Of a DNA stretch of 64,000 bases, positions 1-8,552 are shown one piece after another. Numbering within the stretch: the first letter of the stretch is position 1; each line of letters opens with the position of its first letter. This DNA is from Telopea speciosissima (taxonomy: Eukaryota > Streptophyta > Magnoliopsida > Proteales > Proteaceae). The notes beneath the pieces are model-generated. The model saw only the letters and a list, made by a program, of their open reading frames with translations. It was not told where the DNA came from and ran no database searches. The stretch lies in the NCBI RefSeq assembly GCF_018873765.1, contig NW_025317348.1:778127-842126 (forward strand), in the 5' to 3' direction. A program made the position numbers and the translations under genes.

Positions 1-513
1 TCACCACACGGAAGTGGAAGCAGAGCCTAAGTGTTTGCGAAGCTAAAGAAGGCCTCAAAAGCAATCCCCATGAAAGGACAAGAGGTGAACTTGAAGTGTG
101 AAAATGAATGGATGCAGTTACCGTCAGGAATTTTATAAGAAAGAGGTATGAACCAGTAAATGCTTGTAATGGATAAAGCAAAGACAGAACCATCTAAGAG
201 GAGGGCATTCTATCTCGTAGTAGGGGTGGAAAGCCATGATGATTTCGAACAAGGACTGCAAAGCAACAAAACTAAAGCAGCATCACCAGAGAACCCAGAA
301 TAGGTCACTGGGCAAAAGAGAGCACAGATCTGCATCCTGGTAAGTTTGACGCCATTCCAAAAGGCGCGCGGAGAAAAACGCCAATCGAAATGGCGTCATA
401 TGGAGGAGCTTTCAGAAAACGCCCTGGATCACAGGGACAGCTCGGGAAGGCAGAAGCCAGCGAAGAAAACTACAGGTTGCTTTGCCACCAACCTAGCGAA
501 GCCAGCGAAGAAA
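1..513. other. Spacer, no gene recognised
   Basis: No conserved mitochondrial, plastid or nuclear coding sequence was recognised here, and no open frame of note. The stretch is A/G-rich on the plus strand and ends where the first mini-repeat copy begins. Confidence 0.5.
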
Positions 514-533
514 AGCTGATCTACGACCACCCT
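514..533 (-). repeat. Mini-repeat core, version 1
   Basis: Contains AGCTGATCTACGACCACCCT. It is followed by TATATAAAAGGGCGTTAGCGC, and the copy at 2444 has nearly the same right flank. It is one of many copies of the dispersed core in this window. Minus is used for this orientation because the reverse complement, AGGGTGGTCGTAGATCAGCT, is taken as the reference. Confidence 0.85.
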
Positions 534-666
534 ATATAAAAGGGCGTTAGCGCTTTACTTAAACAAGCAACGGGTGAGCCCCAGCAAGCAAGAAGAAGAT
601 GCGCGTACTAAGCAACCAAGCAACGGCTGAGCTAGCTGCTCGTAGACCACTCTCTCCCGATGGTCG

Positions 667-686
667 AGCTGATCTACGACCACCCT
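667..686 (-). repeat. Mini-repeat core, version 1
   Basis: Identical 20-nt core. Just upstream, at about 639-666, is CTCGTAGACCACTCTCTCCCG followed by ATGGTCG, so two partly overlapping units lie head to tail before trnI. Confidence 0.8.
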
Positions 687-740
687 CCTCTTTCCGTCCG
701 CTCTTCCCGAAGTGAGCGAATTGCATGTAGAGATCCGTAG

Positions 741-814
741 GGGCTTATAGTTTAATTGGTTGAAACGTACCGCTCATAACGGTGATATTGTAGGTTCGAG
801 CCCTACTAAGCCTA
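741..814 (+). tRNA. trnI-CAU: tRNA-Ile (CAU, lysidine type)
   Basis: The 7-bp acceptor stem GGGCTTA (741-747) pairs with TAAGCCT (807-813), with one G-T pair. The anticodon loop CTCATAA places CAU at 775-777, the T-arm carries GGTTCGAGCC, and 814 is the discriminator base. Bases 815-817 read CCA, so the CCA end looks genomically encoded. The sequence matches the plant mitochondrial tRNA whose CAU anticodon is read as Ile after the C34-to-lysidine modification and which decodes AUA. It is distinct from the initiator and elongator Met tRNAs. The calls for fold and family are firm; the modification is established for the family, not visible here. Confidence 0.93.
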
Positions 815-2144
815 CCACCCCTAAAGTACAGTCGAAGTCCCCGCCACCCTGCAGATCTCAATGACGCGACGGCACCTGGAACCACACTGCTGCCGCTGCC
901 CTTCGGGCACGCCTCCTACGCTTACCACTCACCTACGCTCTTGCAGCATGCCCCCTTCGGGCAATACGGCTTTCGTAATACGCGAAGCAGCTGAGCGATA
1001 GCTCTTCGATCGCTATATTCTTGCGATAGCGAAGGTCAGATCAATCTGAGCGAAGTTACGGCTTTAGGCGAAGAGCGAGAGCGATTCTATAACTTATTGT
1101 TTTTGTTTTGTTCCCGAACAACGATCATTCATTACGGCCGGCCCGACCAAACACTGAAAGCCCGGTCCGGGCAAGCTATATTATGGAACTGATCTGACCG
1201 AACTGGGAAAAATGGAACAAGATCTCGATCTCAATAAGGAATTGGAATCAGGAAGGGCCGGCAAGAATCAATGCGATAACGAGGGGCGATAGCGAAGGCG
1301 TGGTTCATCCTCTAAGATAGAGTAGATGCGAAGGTTCGGATCGAAGATCTTCGCGAGACGGCCCATGAATCTCGAGAATCGAGCGTGGGGCGCGTTAGCC
1401 CTACCGCATTCCGGCCCCGGGGCCTGAAATTGGTCCTTTCTTTCTCTCGTCTTCTCTGTCTATTGAACAATATTCATTGCCTCACCTAAACGGCTATGTC
1501 AATAGTCATCGCCTTGCCCTTGTCTAATAAGCCGTCTGAAAGACGCATTGCCTCTTTCAGAGCCAATTCTTCAATGGCCTTTTCCTTTCCTTCTCTACTT
1601 CCCTCGAAACTCCCCGTAACTGCACTCGCCACTTCAATCGCTACAAGCCACCGGAGCAGATATAGCAATCGGAGCTGGAGCTTGGGTCGTTCTCTTTCGT
1701 TCCGGCTATCTCAACTCAGCCATTCCTGTTCGTTCGGCTGGCAGATCAGCTGATCTACGACCACCCTCTTCATGGTGAAATGGCGGAAGCGAGGCTGGTC
1801 TACGACCAGATAGGAGGTGCGGCAGGGGATTCGTCGAGATAAAGATCACATCGTGGTTTTGGCCTGGCCCATTTCTCCTATTGCTGGGATTGCTGCCTCC
1901 GCATCGGATCACTCGGCTACCAAAAACCTATTTTGGGCCCTCAGTTTTCTGGCATCGAATCGAGCCTCAATTATGTCTGGTAGGAGAGGTAGGGAGGGTT
2001 CGGGTGCGGATGAGCGGGAAGAGGCGGGGATCGAATCATCGGCTTAACAGGCAGTTGAAAGGGAAGTAATGAGGTAGGGATTTGAATACCAAGGATCGGA
2101 TGCATGGCCTGCCAACTTGATAGCTGCTTCAAATCCATCTATCT
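815..2144. other. Spacer with repeats and small open frames
   Basis: No known gene was recognised. A 60-codon minus frame at 1486-1668 contains a charged, helix-like stretch (REGKEKAIEELALKEAMRLS) that could be a real coding remnant, but I cannot assign it. Plus-strand frames over the same bases are probably its shadows. A mini-repeat core lies at 1748-1767. GC-rich short words such as GCGATAGCGAAGG recur at about 1022 and 1288. Confidence 0.4.
1748..1767 (-). repeat. Mini-repeat core, version 1
   Basis: AGCTGATCTACGACCACCCT again, preceded by GCAGATC. A partial unit, GGTCTACGACCAGA, follows at about 1798. Confidence 0.8.
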
Positions 2145-2498
2145 ATGAACGAAAGAGGTAGCAATCTCCTCCTTGTGGTTAGTTTTTATAATAAAGCAAC
2201 AAGCTCATCCCCTCTTGATCCTGTGAATTCATTAGGTGGGTCATCCCAACATTCGTTCCAATCCGATCAAGTATCGTTCCCCCCTTACGCAATAGGGGCC
2301 GCTTTTACGTCCGCTTTTCTCGTTGATTATTTAGTTGATCCCTTCGACCGAGAGACTGACGCCAGCCAGATAAGAATGTCTTTTATGGATTTCGAGTCGG
2401 GAATAGAGCAGTGGCGGGATCGTTGCTTGGTCCAAGCAAGAAAAGCTGATCTACGACCACCCTATATAAAAAAAAGGGCTTTAGCGCTTCAACCCTAA
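2145..2498 (+). CDS. Hypothetical chimeric ORF, 117 aa
   Basis: The frame opens with ATG at 2145 and ends at 2498. No family is recognised. The last part of the frame runs into a mini-repeat copy (core at 2444-2463), so its C-terminus is encoded by repeat DNA. The segment VNSLGGSS, encoded from about 2222, recurs at about 33564 with the same underlying bases (GAATTC, ATTAGGTGGGTCATCCC). Such frames arise often by recombination in plant mitochondria. Expression is unknown, and I would not call it a conserved gene. Confidence 0.3.
   Translation: MNERGSNLLLVVSFYNKATSSSPLDPVNSLGGSSQHSFQSDQVSFPPYAIGAAFTSAFLVDYLVDPFDRETDASQIRMSFMDFESGIEQWRDRCLVQARKADLRPPYIKKRALALQP
2444..2463 (-). repeat. Mini-repeat core, version 1
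   Basis: The 20-nt core, with AAGAAA before it and TATATAAAA after it, as at 514. The shared flanks show that these two copies descend from one larger unit of at least 35 nt. Confidence 0.85.
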
Positions 2499-2730
2499 CC
2501 AAGTAACTCCATGAGCCCCTATTTGAGTAAGGCGCGCGCCAGAACCAAGCAACGGCTAGCGCGCCAGAACAAGCTGAAAAACTACAGCGCGCGCGTTAGC
2601 GCAACGGTGCTCTACGATCCGCTTTACTCCGCCCAAGTGCTTGCTGGATTCGCGCCCTAGCTGATCTACGACCACCGTTGCGCGTTAGTGATCGTAGACC
2701 AACCTTTTCTTGCTGCTGATCGTAGACCAC
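2497..2730. repeat. Mosaic of mini-repeat modules
   Basis: In order: a module reading AAGTAACTCCATGAGCCCCT (about 2498-2519) with ATTTGAGTAAGGCGCGCGCC after it; GCGCGCTAGCGC-type palindromic words; a version-1 core at 2659-2676; and a version-2 core (GCTGATCGTAGACCAC) at 2715-2730 leading into TCTCTCCCGGTGGTCGAG. The same modules recur, in other orders, at 39.4, 40.6, 50.75, 54.8 and 61.1 kb. Confidence 0.75.
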
Positions 2731-2819
2731 TCTCTCCCGGTGGTCGAGTGACGGGATGGATGTGGAGCCCCTGTTGAGTTTTGGTTTTCTTGCTGGGCGC
2801 GCTAGCCGTTGCTTGTTTG

Positions 2820-3420
2820 ATTCTTGCCTCCGTTTGCTGGTTCGGACAGCTATTCCTAGTAAAGGAAGAAAGAGCTCTTCTCTAGCTGGATTGGCAAAGC
2901 AAGGATAGCTACTAGTAAGACAGCTCCTAAGTTTATAAGACTAAAGCTACTAGTCGGAGCACAAATGTAGAAGGTCTTAGTACGGCTATTAGTACAGTTG
3001 ATTAAGGAGGTCACTGATGTAAGGAAGCTATAGTGGCTAGTCTATACGGCTAGGCTAGTAGGAAAGGGAAGCAGAAAGAGAGAAGTAAAGAAGGTCTGTC
3101 TAACCGGATAGTCGAACAAGACAGTAAGTAAGGCAGAACTAGTAAGACAGAAAAGAAGAGGAATAAATAAGGTCACTATTCATAGAGTCAAGTAAGAAAG
3201 GAAAAGAAAGAAAGGTCTTTAGTTACAGTAGTCTGCCAGCCAGTAGTACCTGTAGTCAGAAAGCCGAAAGCCGCCCTTTTAGTAACTTGGGAAGGGTATT
3301 GCCAACTATTAGCCAAGTAAGAGAGGAAAGAACAGATCTTTCTTACCGGCTGGCTAACCAGACAACTAGTCAATAGAAGAGGTATTCTCCCCTTTGCTAG
3401 CTTTACGAAATCTTTTCCTC
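2820..3420. repeat. Purine-rich degenerate short-word repeat tract
   Basis: About 600 nt built from re-used short words such as CTAGTAAGACAG, GGTCTTAGT, AGGAAAGGGAAG and AAGAAAGGTCT. It has a strong A/G bias on the plus strand and no gene. The words are shuffled rather than strictly tandem. A minus-strand frame at 3188-3373 is a by-product of this composition. Confidence 0.55.
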
Positions 3421-3910
3421 TTTAACATGGAGCAGTACTACTATGAATAGAGGTAGATAACTACGAATAAATATAAATTTCTTAAAATATTATTAAATTT
3501 TTAATAGTAGGGTTTTTAAAAATTGCGTATATATAGTGCTCCGCTAGTCTGGGTTTCACATAAGCATTCCTGAGCTGTACGGACCTTAAGAATAAAGGCT
3601 TCAAACCAAGGGAAGGACTGTTTTCACATGCCACAGTTAGGAGTTTGAAGTACGATACTGACTGTTCACTTTCTAAAAATTTACTCCGTATAGTCTGTAC
3701 CGGAGTGGTTAATCGTCAAAAGAACAACAATTGGTTGTTGCATTTCAATTCATGTGATGTAAAAGAGGGCTTTCTCGTCTCGCAGGCAAGGGTGAGCTTT
3801 CTCACTATACAATGACCACTACGAACGAAGGACCAACGACGATGAAGGAGGAGAAGGAGGAGGAGGAGGAGCTAATTCGGACGGAATCGAAGCGAAGAAA
3901 TTCTGAGTTC
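3421..3910 (+). other. Upstream region of rps19
   Basis: AT-rich from 3455 to 3540, then non-repetitive sequence without an open frame. It holds a possible promoter word at 3526-3540. The open frame containing rps19 extends upstream to an ATG at 3812, but residues 1-33 of that extension are a Glu/Lys-rich stretch not found in Rps19. Confidence 0.45.
3526..3540 (+). promoter_or_regulatory. Possible mitochondrial promoter word
   Basis: TGCGTATATATAGTG lies in an AT-rich block about 380 nt before rps19. Plant mitochondrial promoters often have a CRTA or CGTATATAA-like core with AT-rich sequence just upstream. This is a motif match only. Confidence 0.25.
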
Positions 3911-4195
3911 ATGCCACGACGATCTATATGGAAGGGCAGTTTTGTTGATGCATTCCTGTTGAGAATGCAGAAGAAAAGAGATCTTCTTTTGAACAGGAAA
4001 ATTTGGTCACGTAGATCTTCTATTTCGCCGGAATTCGTTGATTGCTCCGTACGAATTTACAATGGAAAAACTCCTGTTCGTTGTAAGATCACTGAAGGAA
4101 AGGTTGGTCATAAATTTGGAGAGTTTGCTTCTACACGGAAACGAAGACCTTCGAGAACAAATATTGGACCGGGAAGAAAAAAGGGGAAAAAGTAA
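3911..4195 (+). CDS. rps19: Ribosomal protein S19
   Basis: A protein of 94 residues starting MPRRSIWKGSFVDAFLLRMQ and ending GRKKGKK, the usual length and termini of plant mitochondrial Rps19. Rps19 is part of the small subunit head in the mitochondrial ribosome. The central segment with SRRSSISPEF and the basic C-terminus are intact. I chose the ATG at 3911 because it matches the family start; the in-frame ATG at 3812 would add 33 poorly conserved Glu-rich residues. In most plants rps19 is followed directly by rps3 and rpl16 in one operon. Here only the first codons of rps3 remain after it. No frame damage is seen, so the gene looks functional. Confidence 0.93.
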   Translation: MPRRSIWKGSFVDAFLLRMQKKRDLLLNRKIWSRRSSISPEFVDCSVRIYNGKTPVRCKITEGKVGHKFGEFASTRKRRPSRTNIGPGRKKGKK

Positions 4196-4208
4196 AGTCT
4201 AAGCGCAT

Positions 4209-4235
4209 ATGGCACGAAAAGGAAATCCGATTTCA
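4209..4235 (+). pseudogene. rps3: rps3 5' stump (first 9 codons)
   Basis: Thirteen bases after the rps19 stop, ATG opens a frame reading MARKGNPIS, the conserved start of plant mitochondrial Rps3, at the expected position in the rps19-rps3 operon. After the ninth codon the sequence leaves the family completely and runs into AT-rich DNA. The rest of exon 1, the intron, exon 2 and rpl16 are not found in this window. A recombination breakpoint therefore lies at about 4235. A full rps3 may exist elsewhere in the genome. Confidence 0.8.
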
Positions 4236-5358
4236 CATTTCATATTCACTCTTTTTTATTCTATAATAAAGTTTATAGTGAAATAAAAATATCTGATTCA
4301 GATAGAATCAGACAAGCCGCCTCTAGCATTTCCATTTCGCGATTCAGATTCTGAGCGCGAATCTGTACATTCCTCAGAATCTGAAGAGGGAGGCCCGCAC
4401 GACGGGCCTCGAATTGAGACTCGCCCCCCCTGGGGGAGGCTCGGGGGAACCTGTCCCCCGATCTCTTGCGGAAAACGAGGCGGCTCATCCCGCTCAACCG
4501 CTTACCGCTCGAGAGCGGGAGAGTGCTTCTTGCTCTAATTCTCAGGCGGCGGGCCCGTCTGCTGCGGTATTACACCAACTACCACTTCTGGTTCCGGACC
4601 CGGACCCAGTCTCGCAAACCGGATTTGGCTCTACAAAGAGCATGCGTCAAAAGATGCAAACGAAATTCTTCAAGGAGAAAACCATTTCTCTATAAAAAGA
4701 ATTTAAAAAATTTAAGAACTCATCCAATCTGACGCAAGGCTCTCCGAGCCTTTTAATTCCAATCAAAAATTAGCGAATTTCTATTTTTCGTTAGTTAAGA
4801 GAGACAGAGATGAATACTCTATCTCATCTCTAACTCATTTCTTATCTGACCTTGAAAAAATAAAATAAAAAAGATAGCAAGTTCTATGCACAAGTTTTCT
4901 CAGTTCTTTCTAATTCACAAGAATAGAAGCCTTTCTTTTCTTGAGTTGCAGAAATATGCAACAGGATAAAGGAAACCGATTGAGAAACTTGCATGGGGCT
5001 GGCTATTCACTCACTTTTTTCTGCTAATGTGCAGCGGCGAGGAGCCAACTGGTTGTTGGACCAACCTATGGTGTGTTCCGGCGAAGCGCCGGGTTGTTGG
5101 TAAGGAGCGTGAGCGGGCGGGGGGCTCACACAAGTAAGTGAAGGACCCCCGTAGGGCCTTTCTGAAGTGTGGCCCACACACGGCCAGGGGGGAAAGAAAA
5201 GGGAGGGGGGATACAGGTCTTCCAGATCCTTGGGCGAGTGGTCTCAGTTTTTTCTGAGATCGACTTTTTTTTCTTCCAAAACCTTTCTTTTTTCGGTATG
5301 CCGCTCCGCGAGCAAGGAGCGCCGCGAGCAGAGCGAGAGAACGAAGTGGGCTGTGGTG
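4236..5358. other. Spacer between rps stump and nad3, with a GC-rich open block
   Basis: From about 4327 to 4735 two plus frames and one minus frame are open together (plus frames at 4414-4695 and 4466-4732; minus frame at 4273-4497). The block is GC-rich, with Pro/Arg-rich translations. I could not match any of them to a family. A small GC hairpin, CCGGCGAAGCGCCGG, lies near 5080. The 200 nt before nad3 are open in the nad3 frame but not conserved. Confidence 0.45.
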
Positions 5359-5715
5359 ATGTCAGAATTTGCACCTATTTGTATCTATTTAGTGATCAGT
5401 CCGCTAGTTTCTTTGATCCCACTCGGTGTTCCTTTTCCATTTGCTTCCAATAGTTCTACCTATCCAGAAAAATTGTCGGCCCACGAATGTGGTTCCGATC
5501 CTTCCGGTGATGCCAGAAGTCGTTTCGATATACGATTTTATCTGGTTTCTATTTTATTTATTATCCCTGATCCGGAAGTAACCTTTTCCTTTCCTTGGGC
5601 AGTACCTCCCAACAAGATTGATCCGTTTGGATCTTGGTCCATGATGGCCTTTTTATTGATTTTGACGATTGGATCTCTCTATGAATGGAAAAGGGGTGCT
5701 TCGGATCGGGAGTAA
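5359..5715 (+). CDS. nad3: NADH dehydrogenase subunit 3
   Basis: A protein of 118 residues beginning MSEFAPICIYLVIS, the full family length. Nad3 is a small membrane subunit of complex I in the inner membrane, with three transmembrane segments. The Cys44 loop that takes part in the active/deactive transition is present (sequence AHECG). Sixteen genomic residues differ from the conserved protein in the way C-to-U editing would repair: P15, P21, P27, H42, S46, S49, P70, P72, S77, P83, P84, P89, S92, S106, S115 and R117. The open frame continues upstream to 5167, but that extension is not conserved; the ATG at 5359 is the family start. rps12 begins 48 nt after the stop, the usual cotranscribed pair. 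Confidence 0.96.
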   Translation: MSEFAPICIYLVISPLVSLIPLGVPFPFASNSSTYPEKLSAHECGSDPSGDARSRFDIRFYLVSILFIIPDPEVTFSFPWAVPPNKIDPFGSWSMMAFLLILTIGSLYEWKRGASDRE

Positions 5716-5763
5716 CCACTAGTGATAGGGCAAAAATAGGGGGGAAGGACAAAGGAAAAAGCG

Positions 5764-6141
5764 ATGCCTACATTAAATCAATTGATTCGTCATGGTAGAG
5801 AAGAAAAACGGCGCACGGACCGTACTCGAGCTTCGGATCAATGTCCCCAGAAGCAAGGAGTACGCCCGCGTGTTCCAACGAGAACACCGAAAAAACCAAA
5901 TTCAGCTCCACGTAAGATAGCCAAAGTACGGTTGAGCAATCGACATGATATATTTGCTCACATTCCGGGCGAAGGTCATAATTCGCAGGAACATCCTATG
6001 GTGTTAATAAGAGGAGGTAGAGTGAAAGATTCGCCAGGTGTGAAATCCCATTGTATTCGAGGAGTCAAGGATTTGCTGGGAATTCCGGATCGAAGAAGGG
6101 GCAGATCTAAATATGGTGCGGAAAAACCCAAATCGATATGA
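5764..6141 (+). CDS. rps12: Ribosomal protein S12
   Basis: 125 residues, starting [17 protein letters not shown] and ending YGAEKPKSI, the standard length. Rps12 lies at the decoding centre of the small subunit; the conserved loops [10 protein letters not shown] and the [10 protein letters not shown] segment are present. Several codons differ from the conserved protein in the editing direction: Ser at RASDQ (usually Leu), Arg at GVRPR (usually Cys), Pro at NSAPRK (usually Leu), Ser at HNSQEH (usually Leu), Ser at VKDSPG (usually Leu) and Ser at VKSHC (usually Phe). It follows nad3 by 48 nt and is probably translated from a shared transcript. Confidence 0.96.
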   Translation: MPTLNQLIRHGREEKRRTDRTRASDQCPQKQGVRPRVPTRTPKKPNSAPRKIAKVRLSNRHDIFAHIPGEGHNSQEHPMVLIRGGRVKDSPGVKSHCIRGVKDLLGIPDRRRGRSKYGAEKPKSI

Positions 6142-6628
6142 ATGGAAGATGCCTCTGGAACTTTTTTTTCTCGGTCAGTCGAGGGAACAACCACAACGTT
6201 ACGCCCCAAAATAGAACTATACGGAGCCCTTCCGAATGACTATAGTATAGTATACTACACGAGCCAAGAAAGAGTGTAGTAGACTCCATTCGCCCGTGGA
6301 GGTGAGTGGAGGAAGAATCCACAAATATGCTACAGGTATTGCTTATAATAAAAGCTCGTTCATAAATTCACTCGACCACTTGTTAGTCTTGCTACACTAC
6401 ACGACACGAGTGACGGGTGAAGTTGAAGCAGACACGGTCAAGTGAAGTCGACTTCACAAGTGATTCAACATACCATATTGACATAATAAAGAAGAGAAGG
6501 GTCTCGCCCGGCTGAAAAACTACAGGGCGCGCTAGCTAAAGCTAGCGCCCTTATTTGGTTTAGTAAAGGGGGTCGCCCTAAACGAGTAAGGCCGGATTTC
6601 ATCTCCTGCGCCCTGATTTACAATCAGC
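6142..6628 (+). other. 3' flank of nad3-rps12
   Basis: No gene recognised. A self-complementary stretch, ACTATAGTATAGTATACTAC, lies near 6240 and could fold at the 3' end of the nad3-rps12 transcript. GCGCGCTAGCTAAAGCTAGCGC near 6530 is another inverted repeat. Confidence 0.4.
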
Positions 6629-6716
6629 CTGATTTACAACCAGCCTGCGGTCGAGCTGGTCTAAGACCACCCCTGATTTACAACCAGCCTGCGGTCGAGC
6701 TGGTCTACGACCACCC
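6629..6716. repeat. Tandem repeat, two 44-nt units, containing mini-repeat cores
   Basis: The units start at 6629 and 6673 with CTGATTTACAACCAGCCTG and contain CGGTCGAGCTGGTCTACGAC (TAAGAC in the first unit), then CACCCC. A partial third unit lies just upstream at about 6613. The segment from CTGCGGTCGAGC through TGTAGTTTTCTTCGC recurs at about 61109-61151, with one base changed. Confidence 0.85.
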
Positions 6717-7420
6717 CTGTAGTTTTCTTCGCAGGAGTGCGCATCCGCGCACTTCCGTTTTCTACGCTGCTCCAGCATCATTTACGGATGAAGCCGAATC
6801 AGAGGTCTCTCGAGCCTCTTGATTCTTGAGACTTCTTTCCATGCAACAGGAAAGATTTGTCAGATCCTCCGCTTCGTTTGTCACGGATGAAGGACCTTCC
6901 CGCTAAAGAAGTGGAGCATCTCGGCTTTCTCCGCCTTTGGAACCAGGCGACTTAGTATACTACGGAAGGAGCCCAGAAGGCGTATTTTAGTATTTTCATG
7001 CTTATGCATATGGAAAAATGATTTAGATTATTTTGATTGATTTGCGGGACGGCCAAACGGCTTTGAAAGCCAGACATCAGCGGTTTTTGAAAGGGGCTAT
7101 TAAGACGATGAAATGCGAACGAAAGCATGCGTTATGCAAGGAGATACTTCGCTTCGTCTAGAAAGATGGCCAGATGAACCCTTCTTCAGCTTTGGGCCCG
7201 AAGCACCTGACCACGAATCGATTGTTCGAAGTCCATCCCCTCCACTTTCATTGAAGCCTTGGTCGCTTAGGTGGGGTAAAGAGTTGTTCCTAGTGGCCTG
7301 AAATTGAAGTCGTGATCCCTGGGCCAGCCCCTGTGTCGTGCAAGAACCATCAGATTGTGGTGGACTTGCTTATGTTGTTGCTTACGGGCTATGAGGGGTG
7401 GCGTGGTGCGACGGGTCCAG

Positions 7421-7440
7421 AGCTGATCGTAGACCACCCT
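7421..7440 (-). repeat. Mini-repeat core, version 2
   Basis: AGCTGATCGTAGACCACCCT. Compared with the copy at 514, the central TCTACGA is replaced by its reverse complement TCGTAGA, while the outer bases are the same. It is followed by TATAAAA, as version 1 is at 514. Confidence 0.85.
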
Positions 7441-7824
7441 TCTGTATAAAAGCTCGAGTGGTGTTATTCGGTGAGCCGAAAATACCGAAATCGGGTTCAA
7501 TAGAAACCTACTGCGATTTCCCCTTCCCCTTGGTAGTTTGGTAGGGTGTTGCCCCGAGAGTTCCCATCCCGCAACCTCCTATGGACTCTAAGTGGTGGGA
7601 TTTCGGGGTAGAAGGTTCATGGTAGGTAGTTCCAATGCGGCGATCAAAATCCTTTTAGTATGTAGCGAGATCCGTCCTCCAACCAAGGGATCGATATACA
7701 AATCATAACTAAGGCTAGCCCGCTGGTAGTAGAAGGAAGCAGAGATTCAGGCAGCTAGGCATCAGTTTGAGTTCGAGATCGAGAAGTAGAGATAGAGGCA
7801 AAGGTTGCAGCAGGAGGGAGAGAC

Positions 7825-7852
7825 GGTTCAATACCCGATTTGAGAACCTGGT
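7825..7852 (+). repeat. 28-nt direct repeat, copy 1
   Basis: Begins GGTTCAATACCCGATTTGAG and ends AACCTGGT. It is identical to 20464-20491, 12.6 kb away in the same orientation. Confidence 0.85.
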
Positions 7853-8166
7853 GAACCGGGCGTACTACTTTCCAACCTTCTGTGAACTTTTCTTCTCTTA
7901 TTTTATTTGTTTAGTTTAGTGATTGATATCTTAAAGAGTTCTAAGTCTAGTCACTCAACTAATCCACTCGTGGAGTGCGAAACTTACGGTTGAGAGCTGG
8001 AAACAGTTATACATCGGTCAATGGACGTTTTTTTCCACGAGAACAAGAATTTCGGGGTTTTTCATACGTATGTAGTAAAGAAAGAAAACAACACGCATCT
8101 TAACGAGGACCTAACAGCCAGCCCAACAAGGCGGATCTCCTCGTAGAGCTTCTTTTTTATTTCATC

Positions 8167-8552
8167 TTGAGCCAGGTGCTCGACCATTTAGTGAAAAAGC
8201 TTTTTTTCACGTTCCAGTCTTTTTTTCGGAAAAGGACGGCCCCTATTTTGAATATCTTTCCTCCTTTAAGTGAGGTCATTAAGGAGGATTCGGACTTGCA
8301 AAAATGGGGTCCCGATTTTCTAGAGATTGGTGCCATTTTCTATCTAAAAAAGGCAATCGCCAATCTGGTGAAGCCCCTTTTAGAGAAGGAGGACATTACT
8401 CTTGGACGGTCGCAGAATTGACGGAGGGGGCTATCCTGGGAGGGCTTGAAAACCTCAATCTTCTTATCCGGATCTACCAGGAGATTTTCACTTTGGGTGA
8501 AAAGAGTCGATGGTATGGGAGCGTAGTTGACTTTATCAAAAGCCCCTCTTAA
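8167..8552 (+). CDS. Hypothetical, two overlapping open frames
   Basis: Frame 8167-8421 (84 codons) and frame 8304-8552 (82 codons) overlap. The first contains QKWGPDFLEIGAIFYLKKAI and the second ends with a helical stretch, GLENLNLLIRIYQEIFTLGE. They could be two halves of one frame-shifted coding sequence, because composition is protein-like across the join. I do not recognise a family. It may be a decayed gene from the nucleus or a plasmid, or simply chance. Confidence 0.25.

Larger units (their letters stand above)
6732..8166. other. Spacer, no gene recognised
   Basis: No conserved coding sequence. It holds a version-2 mini-repeat core at 7421-7440 followed by TTCTGTATAAAA, and a 28-nt repeat at 7825-7852 that recurs at 20464. 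The small open frames here have no recognisable product. Confidence 0.45.

Noticed and set aside
3812-3910. N-terminal extension of rps19 from the ATG at 3812
   Set aside because: The 33 extra residues are Glu-rich and not part of Rps19; the start at 3911 fits the family.
5126-5752. Minus-strand frames over nad3
   Set aside because: Shadows; nad3 on the plus strand has full-length homology.
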